From Cladorrhinum sp. PSN259 (lineage: Eukaryota; Ascomycota; Sordariomycetes; Sordariales; Podosporaceae), in NCBI GenBank assembly GCA_033725935.1, contig MU867110.1:210179-274178 (forward strand): 64,000 bases of DNA, given 5' to 3'. This document shows, piece after piece, positions 11,303-23,068 of the stretch; positions within the stretch are counted from its first letter, which is position 1, and the number at the start of each line of letters is the position of its first letter. The notes beneath the pieces are model-generated. The model worked only from the letters and a program-made list of their open reading frames with translations. It made no database searches and had not been told where the DNA came from. A program made the translations under genes and the position numbers.

Positions 11303-12377
11303 GGTGGACAGCTGTTGTGATAAGGTTTTGGGGTGGCGGTGAAATCGCAAGGATGGCTGCTAACGGCTTTGACTTTCAGTTGGTAGGAAGAGAGGGGGTC
11401 TGTTTGACTATTCGAAGGTGCCGTCGCCGTGTTACAAGACTTTTTGGATGCGTTCGCGGATATAAAATCGCCGAGAGGTAACATGTACGGAAATACCAAG
11501 CAGAGAGGATACCTTAATAACTGGCCCAGGCTGGTTTTATAACAAATTTACAGTCTTCCATTCAAAAGAGGGGCCGCCGCGGCTTATCGTCACCTCACAT
11601 CGGTCATTCATCAGCCACCTGGATGCACTGAATGCGGTCAGCCCAGAGGAAATTGCGGGGCATTTGAGACCCCCAACTGCGGCCCTGACCCCCCTGTAAA
11701 CTTGGCAGACAAGGCAGACCCGCTCCTGATGGACCATATCAATTGTTCCCGCAACTTCCATCTTTTGCGACGGATGCCAGGAGCGGGTTCTCATTGCAAC
11801 CTCAGATTTGGGTTTCCGAAAGCTTATCAATTTCTGCATCTTCAGACTCTCATATTTCATGCAGCACTTATCTTAAATTCGGTTTCAGGTCCCGTCTATT
11901 TCTGTGCTGGGGTCCTGCGTGGCATGCGGTTGAAATAAGAGGGCGAATTGCATCACGACAACAAGTGATAAAAACTGGGCACCAGCTAATTTCCGCCCAA
12001 CCAAACAAGCCCAATTCAATCAACCCACGAGTTTCCCGCAGCAGACCTCAAGCCTGGACGAGTGCGAGGAGGACACATGATTATGCAATGGTCTGAGGAA
12101 GTGCGAAATATCCTCCGCATCAAACCACGCCATTCAACCGCTATCCTCAATGTCGGGTCCATCCCGCATGCTATCTTGTTGTCAAACTCCGATACAGGGA
12201 GCCAGGTGGCACTTGACACAGAGGAGGTGGTTGTTTCACAGCCGAGGTTGTACTTCACAGCTAAGAGCTGTTGTTAACCGCAGCACACGGTTGGGACATC
12301 GTCCAGCCAACTTCCCAGGGCTAGGCCACAGCCATTGCCGCAGCATTCACATCCCAACCGTGCTGCTGCCTCCGGCA
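11303..12377. other. Divergent intergenic region, SDS22 / BEM46-like
   Basis: About 1.1 kb separating two divergently transcribed genes, so it carries both promoters. A 107-codon minus frame (11537-11860) and several short plus frames show no domain. No clear TATA element or RNA gene seen. Confidence 0.55.
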
Positions 12378-13449
12378 ATGTTTACTGGGCTTTTGATTGG
12401 CCTCTGGATATGGAAATGCTTCATGATGGTTGTTTTCCAAAACAAGATCATTTACATGCCGGGAATGCCCCCAAATGCACGACGTGAGCGCATTTCAGAT
12501 TGGGCAAGTCGATGTGGCGGTATCCAATGGACAGAGGAGAGGACAAAAGCTGCAGACGGCACGCAACTGGGGATGGCAGTTGCCACGATCCCCTTGCCCA
12601 GAGCAAATCGTCCAATGGCTACACCAGACACCGGAAAGACAGCTGCGGCACATGTCTACGTGCTATACTTTCAGGGTTCGCCATCTTGAAAGATGCGGGT
12701 ATCGGAACGGGTACTGACATGCTGTAGGGAATGCCTCATCGATACCTCCACGGTTGCCGGATCTTTCATGGGTTCTGCGAGCTGTCGGCGACAGCAAAAC
12801 ACCTACTCTCGCACCCATACAGTTGACGTTTGTGTGTATGAGCTACAGAGGATATTGGACGTCACGCGGCCGAGCATCGGAGGCAGGTATCCGACTTGAT
12901 GCAGAGGCGGGTGTCGCCTGGATCGCCCAGCAGCATGAGAGCAGATTTGGAAAAGACAACACAACTCTGCCAGTTGTACTGGTCTGGGGACAAAGTATCG
13001 GCTGCGGTGTTGCAACAAACCTTGCCGCGACCGGACGAATACCACCGGCCACACCCATCAAGGGTCTGATCCTCGAAACCCCCTTTGTTTCTGTACGGTC
13101 AATGTTGGAAACCCTGTATCCTCAAAAATGGTTGCCGTACAAACACCTCTGGCCGTTTCTTTGGAATCACTTGGACAGCTGGGCGAATTTTGGCTTGATA
13201 GCGCAGGCTTCCAAGGAGAAGGGCGCTGCGCCGCCGTTCATATACATCATTCAAGCCGAGAGGGATGAGTTGGTTCCAAAGGAACAGACAGAAAAGTTGC
13301 ACCAAAGATGCGTAGAGCTCGACTTGCCCGTCGAGAGAGGGATTGTATCATCTGCATATCACCAGGAGGCAATTGCGCGACCAGATGGTAAAAAGCTGGC
13401 AGCAGCGGCGATTCTGAAACTAACAAAACAAGTCTTGGACAGTGCTTGA
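12378..13449 (+). CDS. BEM46-type alpha/beta hydrolase
   Basis: Two exons, 12378-12675 and 12728-13449, with a 52-nt intron (donor GTTCGC is weak; acceptor CTGTAG). The splice is supported because it joins VLYFQG in frame to NASSIP and restores the hydrolase fold. Product 339 residues. Residues 2-19 form a hydrophobic, Trp-rich segment, probably a membrane anchor, followed by the NKIIYMPGMPP block seen in BEM46/ABHD13-like proteins. MSYRGYWTSRG matches the NYRGYGxSxG block. The triad is S189 in VWGQSIGCG, D279 in QAERDELV and H311 in SAYHQEA. BEM46 proteins are associated with polarity and ascospore germination in fungi, but their substrate is unknown. Start choice at 12378 places the membrane segment first; upstream open frame lacks family features. 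Confidence 0.8.
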
Positions 13450-14829
13450 GATAAATGGAAATTGAGGTGTGGCGATACAACTCAACCTCCTCCCTGGTGT
13501 GGTGTGTGAATGCGTGAATGCCTGGACTTCCCGGGAGCCCCTGTAAATCACCGTGGCAGCGGACCGGTAAAAAAACAGACAAGCGAAAAGGGGCAAACGG
13601 AAAACGGGTAGACGCAACAGCTGATCGGCCAAGACAGAAAAGAAACGACACGAAAAAGAAATTTTTGAGACAATCTGATGCTTGTCAGTCAGCGGCACGG
13701 CTGATCGGTCGTTTGCTCCGTGCTTAAAAAGGAGGGGAACGGTGTCGCACTCTGGTGTGTGCAGCGGAGGTGTGCTCGTGTTAAGATAACAACGGGAAAC
13801 GCCTTGGCTACGATACCAACCTGCAGGTACTCGATCCCGACACCAATGCCTTGTGTCGGGGTCAAATAGACTCAATTGAATCAATTGATATTCCCTGATT
13901 CGACCATATCTGTTGTTTATATTGGTTCTTCGACTTTGACCCAAGAGAGCTCAGGTTGATGTTGTCAATTGCGACGGGTGGCGATGAGGCTGTTGCTGCC
14001 TCCACAGTCATGGGAAGTCTGGCTAGCAATTGTTCACCAGACCAGGGGTATGGCAGAGCCTTGCAGCACAAGCCGTCCAGTTCCTCGGATGTGACAGGGG
14101 TGAAAGCTGTGCGCCATCTTTGCATCCCACGCCATCATTTAGTCAACAAGTTGGAGCCATGATTCTGACTGTCCAGGGCACGGCAGTTGAGGAAGTTCCC
14201 ATTCACACACCTCCACCAACCCCCCGAATGACTCCGGTCGTCCCTCACATTGCACAGGCCTTGTCTATCACCCTGGAACATGCATGAATCCGTCACATCC
14301 AATATCAGCCTTGCTTTTGATCCTTGCCAAACCACCAACCTGGGACAAAAACGAAAAAAAAGAGAAGGAAAGAAGCCTTGAAAAGGACTAGCGCCAAGTC
14401 AGGTGACTTCGCGGGAATATCCCGTTTCCCTCCCACCACTCTACACGCCAATCGCGTTGGATGGCTCGACACGGGAAACGGTGCCATTTTCGGTCTCGCC
14501 TGACAGAGCCTTCTAGGCATCTTTGCAGGCACGGTCTCCTTCAATGTATATAAGATGGTGCGCCCTGCCCGGTTGCATAGATTGGAATTTCTGTTCTCTT
14601 ATTCGGATGCGCTTGTCTTGGCTTCAAGTAGGTAGGTCTCAATCGTCGGCTTTTTCATCAAAAAATCATCACGGCCAGACTTTTACCATCAGTTTCAATT
14701 ACACTTTGTCTTTCTCTTGGTTTTACGTGCCATTTTGCCATCATCGGCACCCCGGTCGGATTGGACCATCGACTCCTCCAAGTCAATAATTGCCGCGACG
14801 AGGAATCTTTCATCAATCAATCAGACAAA
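13450..14829. other. Intergenic region before BTB gene
   Basis: About 1.4 kb with antisense frames (a 174-codon one at 13420-13944) that show no domain and overlap the hydrolase 3' end. Region 14330-14380 is A-rich. Holds the BTB promoter and leader. Confidence 0.5.
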
Positions 14830-15860
14830 ATGTTCTCTAGACGTTTTGAGCCATCGCATGCCACGAGCTTCACCAAGGGCCACCGACTCAATAGGTCCAG
14901 CTCATCCTTCAGCAAGGATTCCGGGGTCTCCAAGAGACGCCATGAATCCCGCCGCCGTCCTGGTACATCATCAAATGCAGGTGCATCTCAGTCAAACTTT
15001 GAGTAAGTTTTCATTACACCTTTTCGTCGAGCCCCATAACTAACAATTCTCTTCCATTTAGTAACGCATCTTTGTCTCCCATCGTCACCCTCATCGTTGG
15101 TCAAGAACAGCGTATTTTCGCTGCGCACGAGCACATCCTCAACATGTCGCCCTTCTTCAACAGCATCCTTCAAAACCAAATGATGGACTCGCAGGTCAAG
15201 AAGATCTCCCTGCCCGACGAAGAGCCTGAGATTTTCTCTTCCATCCTCGAGTATCTGTACAAAGGTGACTACTATCCGCGCCTGGTTCACAACAAGAAGC
15301 GGAACTCGTGGGAGATAGAGCAAGGAGACGCCCGAAATGGGACTCCAGAGGCAACCATCTACCATCACAGTGTGGATGGTGAGCTACTGAAGGATACTGT
15401 GATCTACTGCGCTGCCGAGAAGTATGGCCTCGAGGAGCTCAAGAGGGTTTCATTGAGAAAGCAGGGACTTCGTAAGTTGTTGCTTATTCCCATATCGGGA
15501 TTCAATGATTCTAACTGTCATGATGAACAGAATCTGGGATTCAAGCCAGCACCATTCTCACATCCGCTCGGTACGCTTACGCCAACACGCCCGACACGGA
15601 CTCCAAGTTGAGGGCCCATTATCTTGCCCTCATCATTCGGTCGCGCAGCACTTTTAAAAAGAGCGGGACGATGCAGCTTGAGATGTACAATGGTGGAACT
15701 CAGCTATTCTTTGATTTGTTTGTCGCCTTGTGCAATCATGTGGACGACATGAGCGCTGCGTAAGTATTGCCTAGTTAGCTGCGTATTTTTTGAGCGATAT
15801 GACTGACACACTTGTAAACACAGGAGCCCTCGTACCCCGAGAAGCGGAAGGGGATTTTAG
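14830..15860 (+). CDS. BTB/POZ domain protein
   Basis: Four exons: 14830-15002, 15062-15471, 15531-15759 and 15824-15860; introns of 59, 59 and 64 nt, all with GTAAGT donors and CTAAC-type or near branch sites. Product 282 residues. A basic Ser/Arg-rich head (1-58) is followed by a BTB fold: SPIVTLIVGQEQRIFAAHEHILNMSPFF (first block, about 62-90), SSILEYLYKGDYYP in the centre, and a late helix with AAEKYGLEELKR. The C-terminal part (SARYAYANTPD, HYLALIIRSRSTFKKSG) continues the pattern common in fungal BTB proteins. BTB domains dimerise and often link to cullin 3, but no second domain is present to suggest the partner. The last exon encodes a short basic tail ending RSGRGF. Each splice preserves the frame, which supports the model. 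Confidence 0.82.
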
Positions 15861-17349
15861 CTGCTCGCTATCGTTCACTATTTTTTTTTTCATTTGTTCT
15901 TGCCGGCTCCCAAATTCTGGCTTCTTGGTCTCGCCATCACACAACTCTCTCGACACAACGAAACCGAATACCCCCCTGAAATTTGCTATTTCTCTTGTTT
16001 TTCTTTGCTAATGGCTCATGGTTTTTGCTTTCTATTCTTCTTTTGCCTTTGTTCATTTACACCTTTTTCACTTCTAACCCGGTGGATGACTAATTAATAG
16101 GGGTTTCATCTTCTTTTCTCTTCTGACTTGGTTTGGGCTTGTTAGACACTGTTATCTAGTTTGCTCTCATGATTCGGCGTTTTGGATTTCTCGAATTTGG
16201 GCGGCTCTGTTTTTCTTTCTTGCGAGACAAGATATCAAAAAACCCACAAACAGTTTGTAACAATATTTCTTATAGCTTGGTGGGAAGCTCGGGATTTTTT
16301 CTTTTTCTTTCTTTTTTTCAATTTCTTTTTTTCAATTTAGGGTAAAGGCAGTCAAGGGTCTTGGTTTTCCCTTTGTTTTCTGCCGGTTTTGAACCTGAAG
16401 GTCATATCGGAAATGTGGTGGATGGAAATGAAGGAAGAGACAGATGGAAATTGATGAGAAAAAATGGATGTGTACGACTATGATTCTTGACACTCGTTTG
16501 GGTTTATTACACCGCCATCACTTAGCTCTGGGGATTGGATTTATTTGGCTTGCGGTGCGGACGCAAGTCAAGATCACTGCAGAGAAATATTATCATAAAA
16601 GGACATTTATGGGAAGAAAACGGCCGGGGCTCATTCGCTCTTTGGAAATAAAATCGGGCTGCCGGTAAAATGATTGTGTTTCTGAGCAATATGTGAATGT
16701 GAGAACGACCGTTGCTGAAAGAGGAACATCAAGTACAAATGCTCAAGATGATAATCGAGGATCAAACTGCAGCACGGATCCGCAAAAATAATGGACGACC
16801 ATAGCAAGAAGTAGACCGGAGTCTCTCATATTCATCGCCAACTCGACCTGCAGCAACACTGAAGAGCTAGGCATAATCATCATTATTTACAGCCTAGAAG
16901 TTCTAGAATTACTAATACCGACAAAGCTCACACTCACCCATTCTTTTCCTTTGCTTCTTTGCTCCCTTCGCGATTGGATCAACGGCACATCCTACCCGCA
17001 CACCCACCACCCACGGTCGGACCGCTTCCCACCCACCCACTTCCAGTCTTATCTTGTTCCAGTATCACACCACATTACACACATCCCTGAGGTGGTGTCA
17101 CGTCAAGTATGTACACCATTCACATCATCTATCTACAAGCATGCTAGACACACATCTGTTTTCTTCTGTTTTTCCTACCTACCTACCATGGCACCGTTTT
17201 TTTACGTTTCGAATATGTTGTCCTGCCATTTTTGAAAGTCTGAGACAAAAGGCTTTGTTTAGTTTAAAATAAAAGGCCCAATTGTTGACTAACTGAATGT
17301 AATAGGGATACTTGTAATGATTCAGTTTTTGAATCTCAACAATCCTGAA

Positions 17350-17373
17350 ACACACACACACACACACACACAA
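17350..17373. repeat. (AC)n microsatellite
   Basis: About 12 uninterrupted AC dinucleotides in gene-free DNA. Likely length-polymorphic. Confidence 0.9.
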
Positions 17374-17632
17374 GAGATTCTCGAGAACAAACCCCCCCAA
17401 AAATTAACCATCTTGTGATGATGAAAAAAGGGTACAAAAGTCAGTCAGTGGCCGTGTGATAACAAAACTCGTCAAATGGAAAAACAGGTGAAACGGCACA
17501 GCATGGATATTACATGAAACCCTGGAAACGTTGGTTAACCCCCCCCGCCCCGCCAAAATCTATTCTGCCTCCTTCGGCTTCCTTCTGTCATTTAAAAACA
17601 TGCATGTATGTATGTATAGATACTTGGGTTCC

Positions 17633-17672
17633 AATCCATCCATCCATCCATCCACTCATCCATCCATCCATG
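17633..17672. repeat. (CCAT)n microsatellite
   Basis: About ten CATC/CCAT tetranucleotide units with one interruption (CACT). Preceded by a short ATGT run at 17601-17617. Confidence 0.85.
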
Positions 17673-18477
17673 ATTGAATCAATCACTGTCCCACCGGCAA
17701 CCCGTCGGACGTCGTTTCCGAGAGCTGGAGAGTAAAAATAAACAAGTAAACAAAAAACTGGCTATTGGAATTTTGATTCATTCGGTGTCGTGTATGTACA
17801 TGTACCAGTGAGTGAGACCAGATTGAATGGTGGTACCAATACGTTGTGCTGAATGAAAAAAAAAAAAAAAGGAAAAAAAAGGAACAAAGATAGGGGCATG
17901 TTTGCTGCTCATTTACTCGATTGGGTTGGTTTCCGAAGCAACCCCGCACACACGCAACCACCAAACCAAACTTTCTGGAGAGCTGGTTTGGCACATTCAC
18001 ACATTATCGCACGGAGGAAGTGACTTCGCAAGATACCTAGGAATGCCATGGCCCAGATATCCCGGCAACAGTGACAAAGTTGTCGGGTGTGAGCTGGATG
18101 CAAATCTCTAGTATTTTCTCTTCTTCTTTTGCTCTGTCATTCCATCTCATAATTTACAATAGTGTGGAATTTGTACCAGTTCCGTGTAAAGAATATCAGA
18201 CAGAGACATGTCCATAGGAACGTGATTGCTAATCAGAACCTAGCAGAGTAGAACACTGCCGTGATAACACCCCTACGTTTGCGACATACCTGCAGCCAGT
18301 TTCTGAACTGCGTGCGTGCGGGAGTGAATGGCCCTGCTCAGCCCGCGCGCAACTGCGCATTTTACAGCACACCCCTGGTTGAGCAGACCTAGAATTCTCT
18401 ATCGTAGGGCGCAGCGACTGATTTCTGGCCTGACCATTTTGTCCGTCAGAAGGCGGGGCATCCGCTCAAGTGATATA

Positions 18478-20092
18478 TCAAACACCAGTCCCTGGAAAGG
18501 CTCCCGACTTGCTCAGCACAACCTTTCCTTGTTCCCTAGAGATGTATCCCTTCATCAAGCCCTAGAAAGACAGTCAGCCGGATGACTCACATTGACAGTC
18601 ATAGACGATGCCTTGCTGCCCGAGGCAGGAGCTGCCTTGAGGATGAGGCAGCGAAAAACATACCTTGTAGATCATATTGGCCAATAAGCATTCAACTTCA
18701 TCGTTATCAACCCTCTCTTGACTGCCGAGACTGATGGCAGCAGCGAACTCGGCTACCGGTATGCGGGTGCGGCGAATAGGCTTCTCCCCCTCAGCAGTCG
18801 GCATGAAGCCTCCCGCAAGGAAGACCTTGCGCAGCAAATTGCGTAGCGCGATATCACGGCCGCGCTCCAGAGTAAGATAGATGCGTCGCTTGACGAACTT
18901 GTCCTCGCCTTCCTGAAGAGCAAGGTCAAAGGCATGGAGCTCGCCCTGCTTGATGCATTTGCATAGTGGTAGGAACAGCTTTTGGAGTCGTGGATAGGGT
19001 TCTAAAAGCTTTTCGGTGGGAAGGGTGTGAGTAGTGATGAGATGGCATGGGATTAGATAAGTTAAGATCAGCCTGGCATGGGTGTCAGCGAGCAAAAACG
19101 GAGAGCAACGCGGACTGGTAGCTTACTCCTTGTTCCTTGTTGCGTCTTTGTGGCAGAGACCCCATGCCTCGGTCAGGTGCTTTTCGGCTTCGGTATAGTT
19201 CTCTTCGAGGAAGTTCAAGACCCCCTCGTGGTACTTGAATGTGACTTGTTGTGACCTTGGAAAGCTGTAAAAGTCGGGCATGTCACCGCGCCCCGCCGTC
19301 AGAACTCTCAGCACATTCTTAGACAGCGATGGCGAGTTCAGTTTGAAGTAGGTCTTGAAAAGAAGGTTGATGATGTAGTAAATACCCCATTTTCGGGACT
19401 CTTCGAGAGCTGCTCTGTCGTTCAGGCACGTAGAAAAGACGCGGTTCAATACTCGAGCGCAGTCCTCAAGCTTTTGATGCTTATCAGTCTCCGGGTCGAA
19501 GTCGTCCTGGAAGGCGTTTGCTGAGTCATTTTCGAAAGTACTCTTGCTGCGCTCCTCATCGGCCTGTATGGCAATTAACCGCAAGTGCTTTCCGGCGACG
19601 TAGAGACATGGTATTGTCCAAGCTTCGAAACCGTAGCTGTTGTACCCCTGAACCAAGGCATTTACCAGTTTTTTCCATTGCTCAAACGACTCGCCCCATA
19701 ATAGCTGTCCTCGCTGTTAGTATTTGCCCAAGATCATATTCGGCCATGAGCTGACTGACCTCACTTCCTGGAGTTGGGCCCTGAGCACGAGCTCGGGCAA
19801 GGCAGCCGGTGGCGCTCCAGTATGCATAGTACACATCCGTCCAGCCCTTGATCTCATCGTTACCCAACCCCTTTACGCGTGCAGAGCTGGATTGGAGACC
19901 ACGCTTAATGGCACCCTTGACATTGTCTTCCTGCGAGTTCTTCCAATTACCACCATCGGGGTCTATGCTTTGGTGGATTTTGGCCAATTGGGCTGCGCCA
20001 ACATCTGGGTTGATTGTTTGTGCAAGACGGTAGCCTTCATTGTTTTCCCAAGCTTCCGCAAACTCGCGATAAAAGGGTAACCCAAACTCCAT
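18478..20092 (-). CDS. CSN12: CSN12-like PCI-domain protein
   Basis: Homologue of yeast Csn12, the PCID2/Thp1-type PCI protein acting with Thp3 and Sem1 in mRNA processing and associated with the signalosome in yeast. Four exons on the minus strand: 20092-19760, 19704-19127, 19072-18664 and 18561-18478, with introns of 55, 54 and 102 nt. Product 467 residues. Landmarks: FYREFAEAW at the N-terminus, WTIPCLYVAGKHLRLIAIQAD, then the PCI region with QVTFKYHEGVLNFLEENY, LTEAWGLCH, ELILTYLIPCHLIT and a winged-helix tail LMKGYISREQGKVVLSKSGAFP. The last exon is short and found only by splicing at AAG|GTATGT to TTCTAG|GGC; it supplies the conserved GYIS...VVLSK ending. Divergent from eL20 across about 600 bases. 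Confidence 0.85.
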
Positions 20093-20699
20093 TTTGAACA
20101 GACCTTGGTGGCCGGGCTGTTGTTGGATAACCTCAGACGGGGAGATGTGGATGCCCCACGGTGAGGTATGCCTCTTGATCTTGGCGTTAGGTTGAAAGTT
20201 GACGGTTACCGAGTTTTAGTGAATTGGTCTAGATTTCAGAGACGGAGTTCCACTGGTGACAAACAGATGATTTGTTAAGTTCTATGATTAAGTTCGTCCG
20301 AAGGCGAGATGAGATCGAAGAGTGTGGTTTCATACAGCTCCAAGTTGATGGACTGATGTGATTGGCTTCAAAGAGCTGAAAGCGTTGCGATTCCCCTGCA
20401 AGGGCCAGCAGCGGATTCTTACCCCACTGCCCCACCACAACCTCAGCCCGCTTGTGGCGCAAATTTAGTTAGCTCAAGCTTTGCACCGCCACACCTAGCT
20501 TGGCCTGCATTTGGTCTGTGCACTTCGAGCCCTAAAGCAAGCGCACCCAATTTTTTTCTTGTCCCTTGCGATCGCTAATTCTGGGGATTCCGACAGCACA
20601 CGGCAACGACTTTGCGATCCGTAGCGACAAACAGCACAGTAAGTTTCCATTTGCACTTGCGAGGAAGTAATTATTGGATTTATCTAACTTTGTTTTAAG
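20093..20699. other. Shared divergent promoter, CSN12-like / eL20
   Basis: 607 bases between two divergent start codons. Contains the GCCCTAAAG site described separately. A long antisense frame (20532-21008) crosses it but has no domain. Confidence 0.6.
20529..20537 (+). promoter_or_regulatory. GCCCTAAAG element upstream of eL20
   Basis: The 9-mer lies about 165 bases before the eL20 start. It contains RCCCTAA, the core bound by the Tbf1 family, which in many ascomycetes controls ribosomal protein genes. The same 9-mer lies upstream of eL31 in this window. Confidence 0.5.
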
Positions 20700-21731
20700 A
20701 TGGGTAAGCAATATTCTCGATTTGATATCCTCCCAATGCTTGCAGCGACGGCAGCGATCGAATGGCGTTCCGACGACAAATTGTTTTGGATTCGATATTA
20801 CCACGACTCGACCGATAGGAGCAGGGAGGGACTTGGTGTTCAAGGACTGAACGTTTGATGAACTTTTGGGCTCTTGTTCGAATGACATGCCAACAAAATG
20901 GATTGGTGATTTCCGGCGATAACGATTTGCTCGACTTGCCAGCACTGATAGAACATCTTGAACTTTCGTTATTCCGCTCTCGACAGTCTCAAGCAGAACA
21001 ACATGCAATTGTCGATAATGCCATCGATTATGCTGCCCGCTGCCAGCAGTTCAAGAATGACGGGCTAGCAGATAACTAACAGGAACTTCAGGTCGTCTTC
21101 AGGAATACCAGGTCATCGGGCGCCACTTGCCCACGGAGACCAACCCGTCTCCCAGCCTGTACCGCATGCGCATCTTTGCGCCCAATGAGGTCGTTGCCAA
21201 GTCCCGTTTCTGGTACTTCCTTCGCGGTCTCCGCAAGGTCAAGAAGGCCACTGGCGAGATCGTCTCGGTCAACGTGGTATGTGCATCCGGTCCGTGGAGA
21301 GTCATTGGGATACGAGCTCACACAAATCTCGTTTAGATCTCCGAGAAGCACCCCCTCAGAGTCAAGAACTTCGGCGTCTGGATCCGCTACGACTCCCGGT
21401 CTGGTACCCACAACATGTACAAGGAGTACCGTGAGACCTCCAGAACCGCTGCCGTCGAGGCCCTCTACTCCGACATGGCCGCCCGCCACCGTGCCCGTTT
21501 CAGAAGCATCCACGTACGAAACTACCCCTGCAGTTCTCAACCTAGCGATGATTTGCTAACGGATTCGCACAGATCCTCAAGGTTGTCGAGGTGGAGAAGA
21601 CCGAGGATGTCAAGCGTCCCTACATCAAGCAGCTCATCACCAAGAACCTCACCTTCCCCCTCCCCCACCGTGTCGCCAAGGTCAGCACCTCCAAGGTGTT
21701 CAGTGCTACGCGCCCCTCTACTATTGGTTAA
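20700..21731 (+). CDS. RPL20: 60S ribosomal protein eL20 (L18a family)
   Basis: Large-subunit ribosomal protein. Four exons: 20700-20703 (ATGG only), 21092-21276, 21337-21513 and 21573-21731, with introns of 388, 60 and 59 nt. Product 174 residues, the normal eL20 length. The four-base first exon is inferred because the family begins MGRLQEYQVIGR and the second exon opens with the GRLQEYQ codons immediately after a GGAACTTCAG acceptor; ATGG|GTAAGC at 20700 supplies the start. Conserved blocks: MRIFAPNEVVAKSRFWYFL, SEKHPLRVKNFGVWIRYDSR, MYKEYRETSRTAAVEALYSD and RPYIKQLITKNLTFPLPHR. Codon use is highly biased to C-ending codons. The long first intron is typical of fungal ribosomal protein genes; this one encloses an unexplained open frame (see findings). 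Confidence 0.95.
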
Positions 21732-22375
21732 AGTGGGATTTCATGGCTGCTTGTGGTTGGGGTCGGCAGGTTCTTCAGGTGTTCATTAGGAAAATGGGAT
21801 ATCCTGCATTTACTCCCTAGATCGGGCATGAAATGAATAAATGGTCAAGCACAGGGTTTTGCGTTGTTTTGGGAGCAAAAACTTATTACTGCTCGTATGG
21901 TCTCTCAAGGTTTGTCTGGTGCTCCTCAGGATTTGGGAATTTTAAAAGTTCAAAACCATGATGCCCCTTTTGATGCCCGAGCAACAGGCAACCAGCTAGT
22001 CAATGTGGTATGCTGTGCGCAACCGAGCCAGTAACATCTACCAACGGCATTCAAGCCCTTCCAGACAGTGTTTGACATTACGAACAATATTGACCGCTGG
22101 TGGCGGTGTCATGCATTGAGCACCACCCAGCTGTCCAAATCAGGAAGTTCGATGTAGATACGAGTTGATTGTGGACTAGGTTTACCGTTGCAACTATCGC
22201 CCGGTCAGGGGGAGGCTGTATGGGGAGGCTGACTCACCGAATGCAGGCTGGATATATTTCAGTGACAAGCAATTAAATAAACCATTCCTTCACTTACCGA
22301 AACTTGTCCTTGATCGTCAAGTCATCGCACAAGACTGCTCACCTCACGGTATCACTCAATCATCTCGCCCTCACA
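21732..22375. other. Intergenic region eL20 to GNAT gene
   Basis: About 640 bases. The frame open before the GNAT start begins with TTG at 22304, so only leader/promoter is assigned. No RNA gene seen. Confidence 0.55.
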
Positions 22376-23068
22376 ATGTCACAACCCAAATACGACCACG
22401 CCCCCGACCCATCAATATTCATCAAAGTAAAAACCACTCTCCCCCGGCAGCCTTTACCTCCAAATTCAGAGAGACAACCGTTCAACACGGAGAGGCTCAC
22501 CCTCCGCGTGCCGCGTATAGAAGACTTGCAAGCTTTGCATCGCTTACGCACCCAACCCGAAGTAATGCAATGGACTGCCCTTAAGAAATGCGACGGAAAT
22601 CTAGCAGAGACGGAGAGCAGACTCACGCCATTCTTGACGCCAAATGACGCCAGGACATATAACTTTGCGATTTGTCTGAGGGAAACGGGAGAGTTTGTTG
22701 GTATTGGGGGATTCCACAATGGGGGCGCATTGTTTGGGTGGCCCGAGGTTGGATACATGTTTGTTAAAGAGTGTTGGGGAAAGGGTTACGGGACTGAGTT
22801 TCTTCAGGGGTTTGAGGAGTTGTATAGGGGGTTGGAGAGGGAGGTGGTGGAAATAGAGGTTGATGGGAGGAGCGTGGTTTGGAAGGAAGGGGGGGATGGA
22901 GAAGAGGCTGAGGAGGTGATGATTGCTCTTACTAGTGAGGAGAACGGTGCGAGTCAGAACGTGTTGAGGAAGTGCGGGTTTGAGAAGTTTGTGACTTGGA
23001 GGGATGAGAAGGAGGGGGGAACGGGGGATGTGTTGCCGAGTTTTAGGTGGTTTCCTTTGAGGGAGTAG
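22376..23068 (+). CDS. GNAT-family N-acetyltransferase (RimJ/RimL type)
   Basis: Intronless, 230 residues. The pattern PFNTERLTLRVPRIEDLQALHRLRTQPEV at residues about 35-62 is the opening of RimJ/RimL-like GNAT proteins (Acetyltransf_3). The acetyl-CoA-binding region follows as CLRETGEFVGIGGF, WPEVGYMFVKECWGKGYGTEF (the Q/RxxGxG/A-type loop is KGYGTE) and ENGASQNVLRKCGFEKF near the C-terminus. The enzyme transfers acetyl from acetyl-CoA to an amine; the substrate is unknown, and fungal members range from protein N-termini to small molecules. An insertion rich in Glu (about 175-195) separates the last strands. The start is the first ATG in frame (MSQPKYD); downstream bases are G-rich and produce antisense frames that are shadows. 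Confidence 0.82.
   Translation: MSQPKYDHAPDPSIFIKVKTTLPRQPLPPNSERQPFNTERLTLRVPRIEDLQALHRLRTQPEVMQWTALKKCDGNLAETESRLTPFLTPNDARTYNFAICLRETGEFVGIGGFHNGGALFGWPEVGYMFVKECWGKGYGTEFLQGFEELYRGLEREVVEIEVDGRSVVWKEGGDGEEAEEVMIALTSEENGASQNVLRKCGFEKFVTWRDEKEGGTGDVLPSFRWFPLRE

Larger units (their letters stand above)
15861..18477. other. Gene-free region with simple repeats
   Basis: About 2.6 kb between the BTB gene and the 3' end of the CSN12-like gene. T-rich and A-rich tracts (15880-15900, 16290-16330, 17855-17880), a CA run and a CCAT run, and no frame longer than about 105 codons. Much of it is probably 3' untranslated or spacer DNA. Confidence 0.6.

Noticed and set aside
20855..20950. Possible box C/D snoRNA in eL20 intron 1 (TGATGA ... 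CTGA)
   Set aside because: The C box lacks the expected purine, the terminal stem is not convincing, and I cannot identify a guide match to rRNA.
20532..21008. 158-codon minus-strand frame across the eL20 promoter
   Set aside because: Antisense to the eL20 first exon and intron; no domain.
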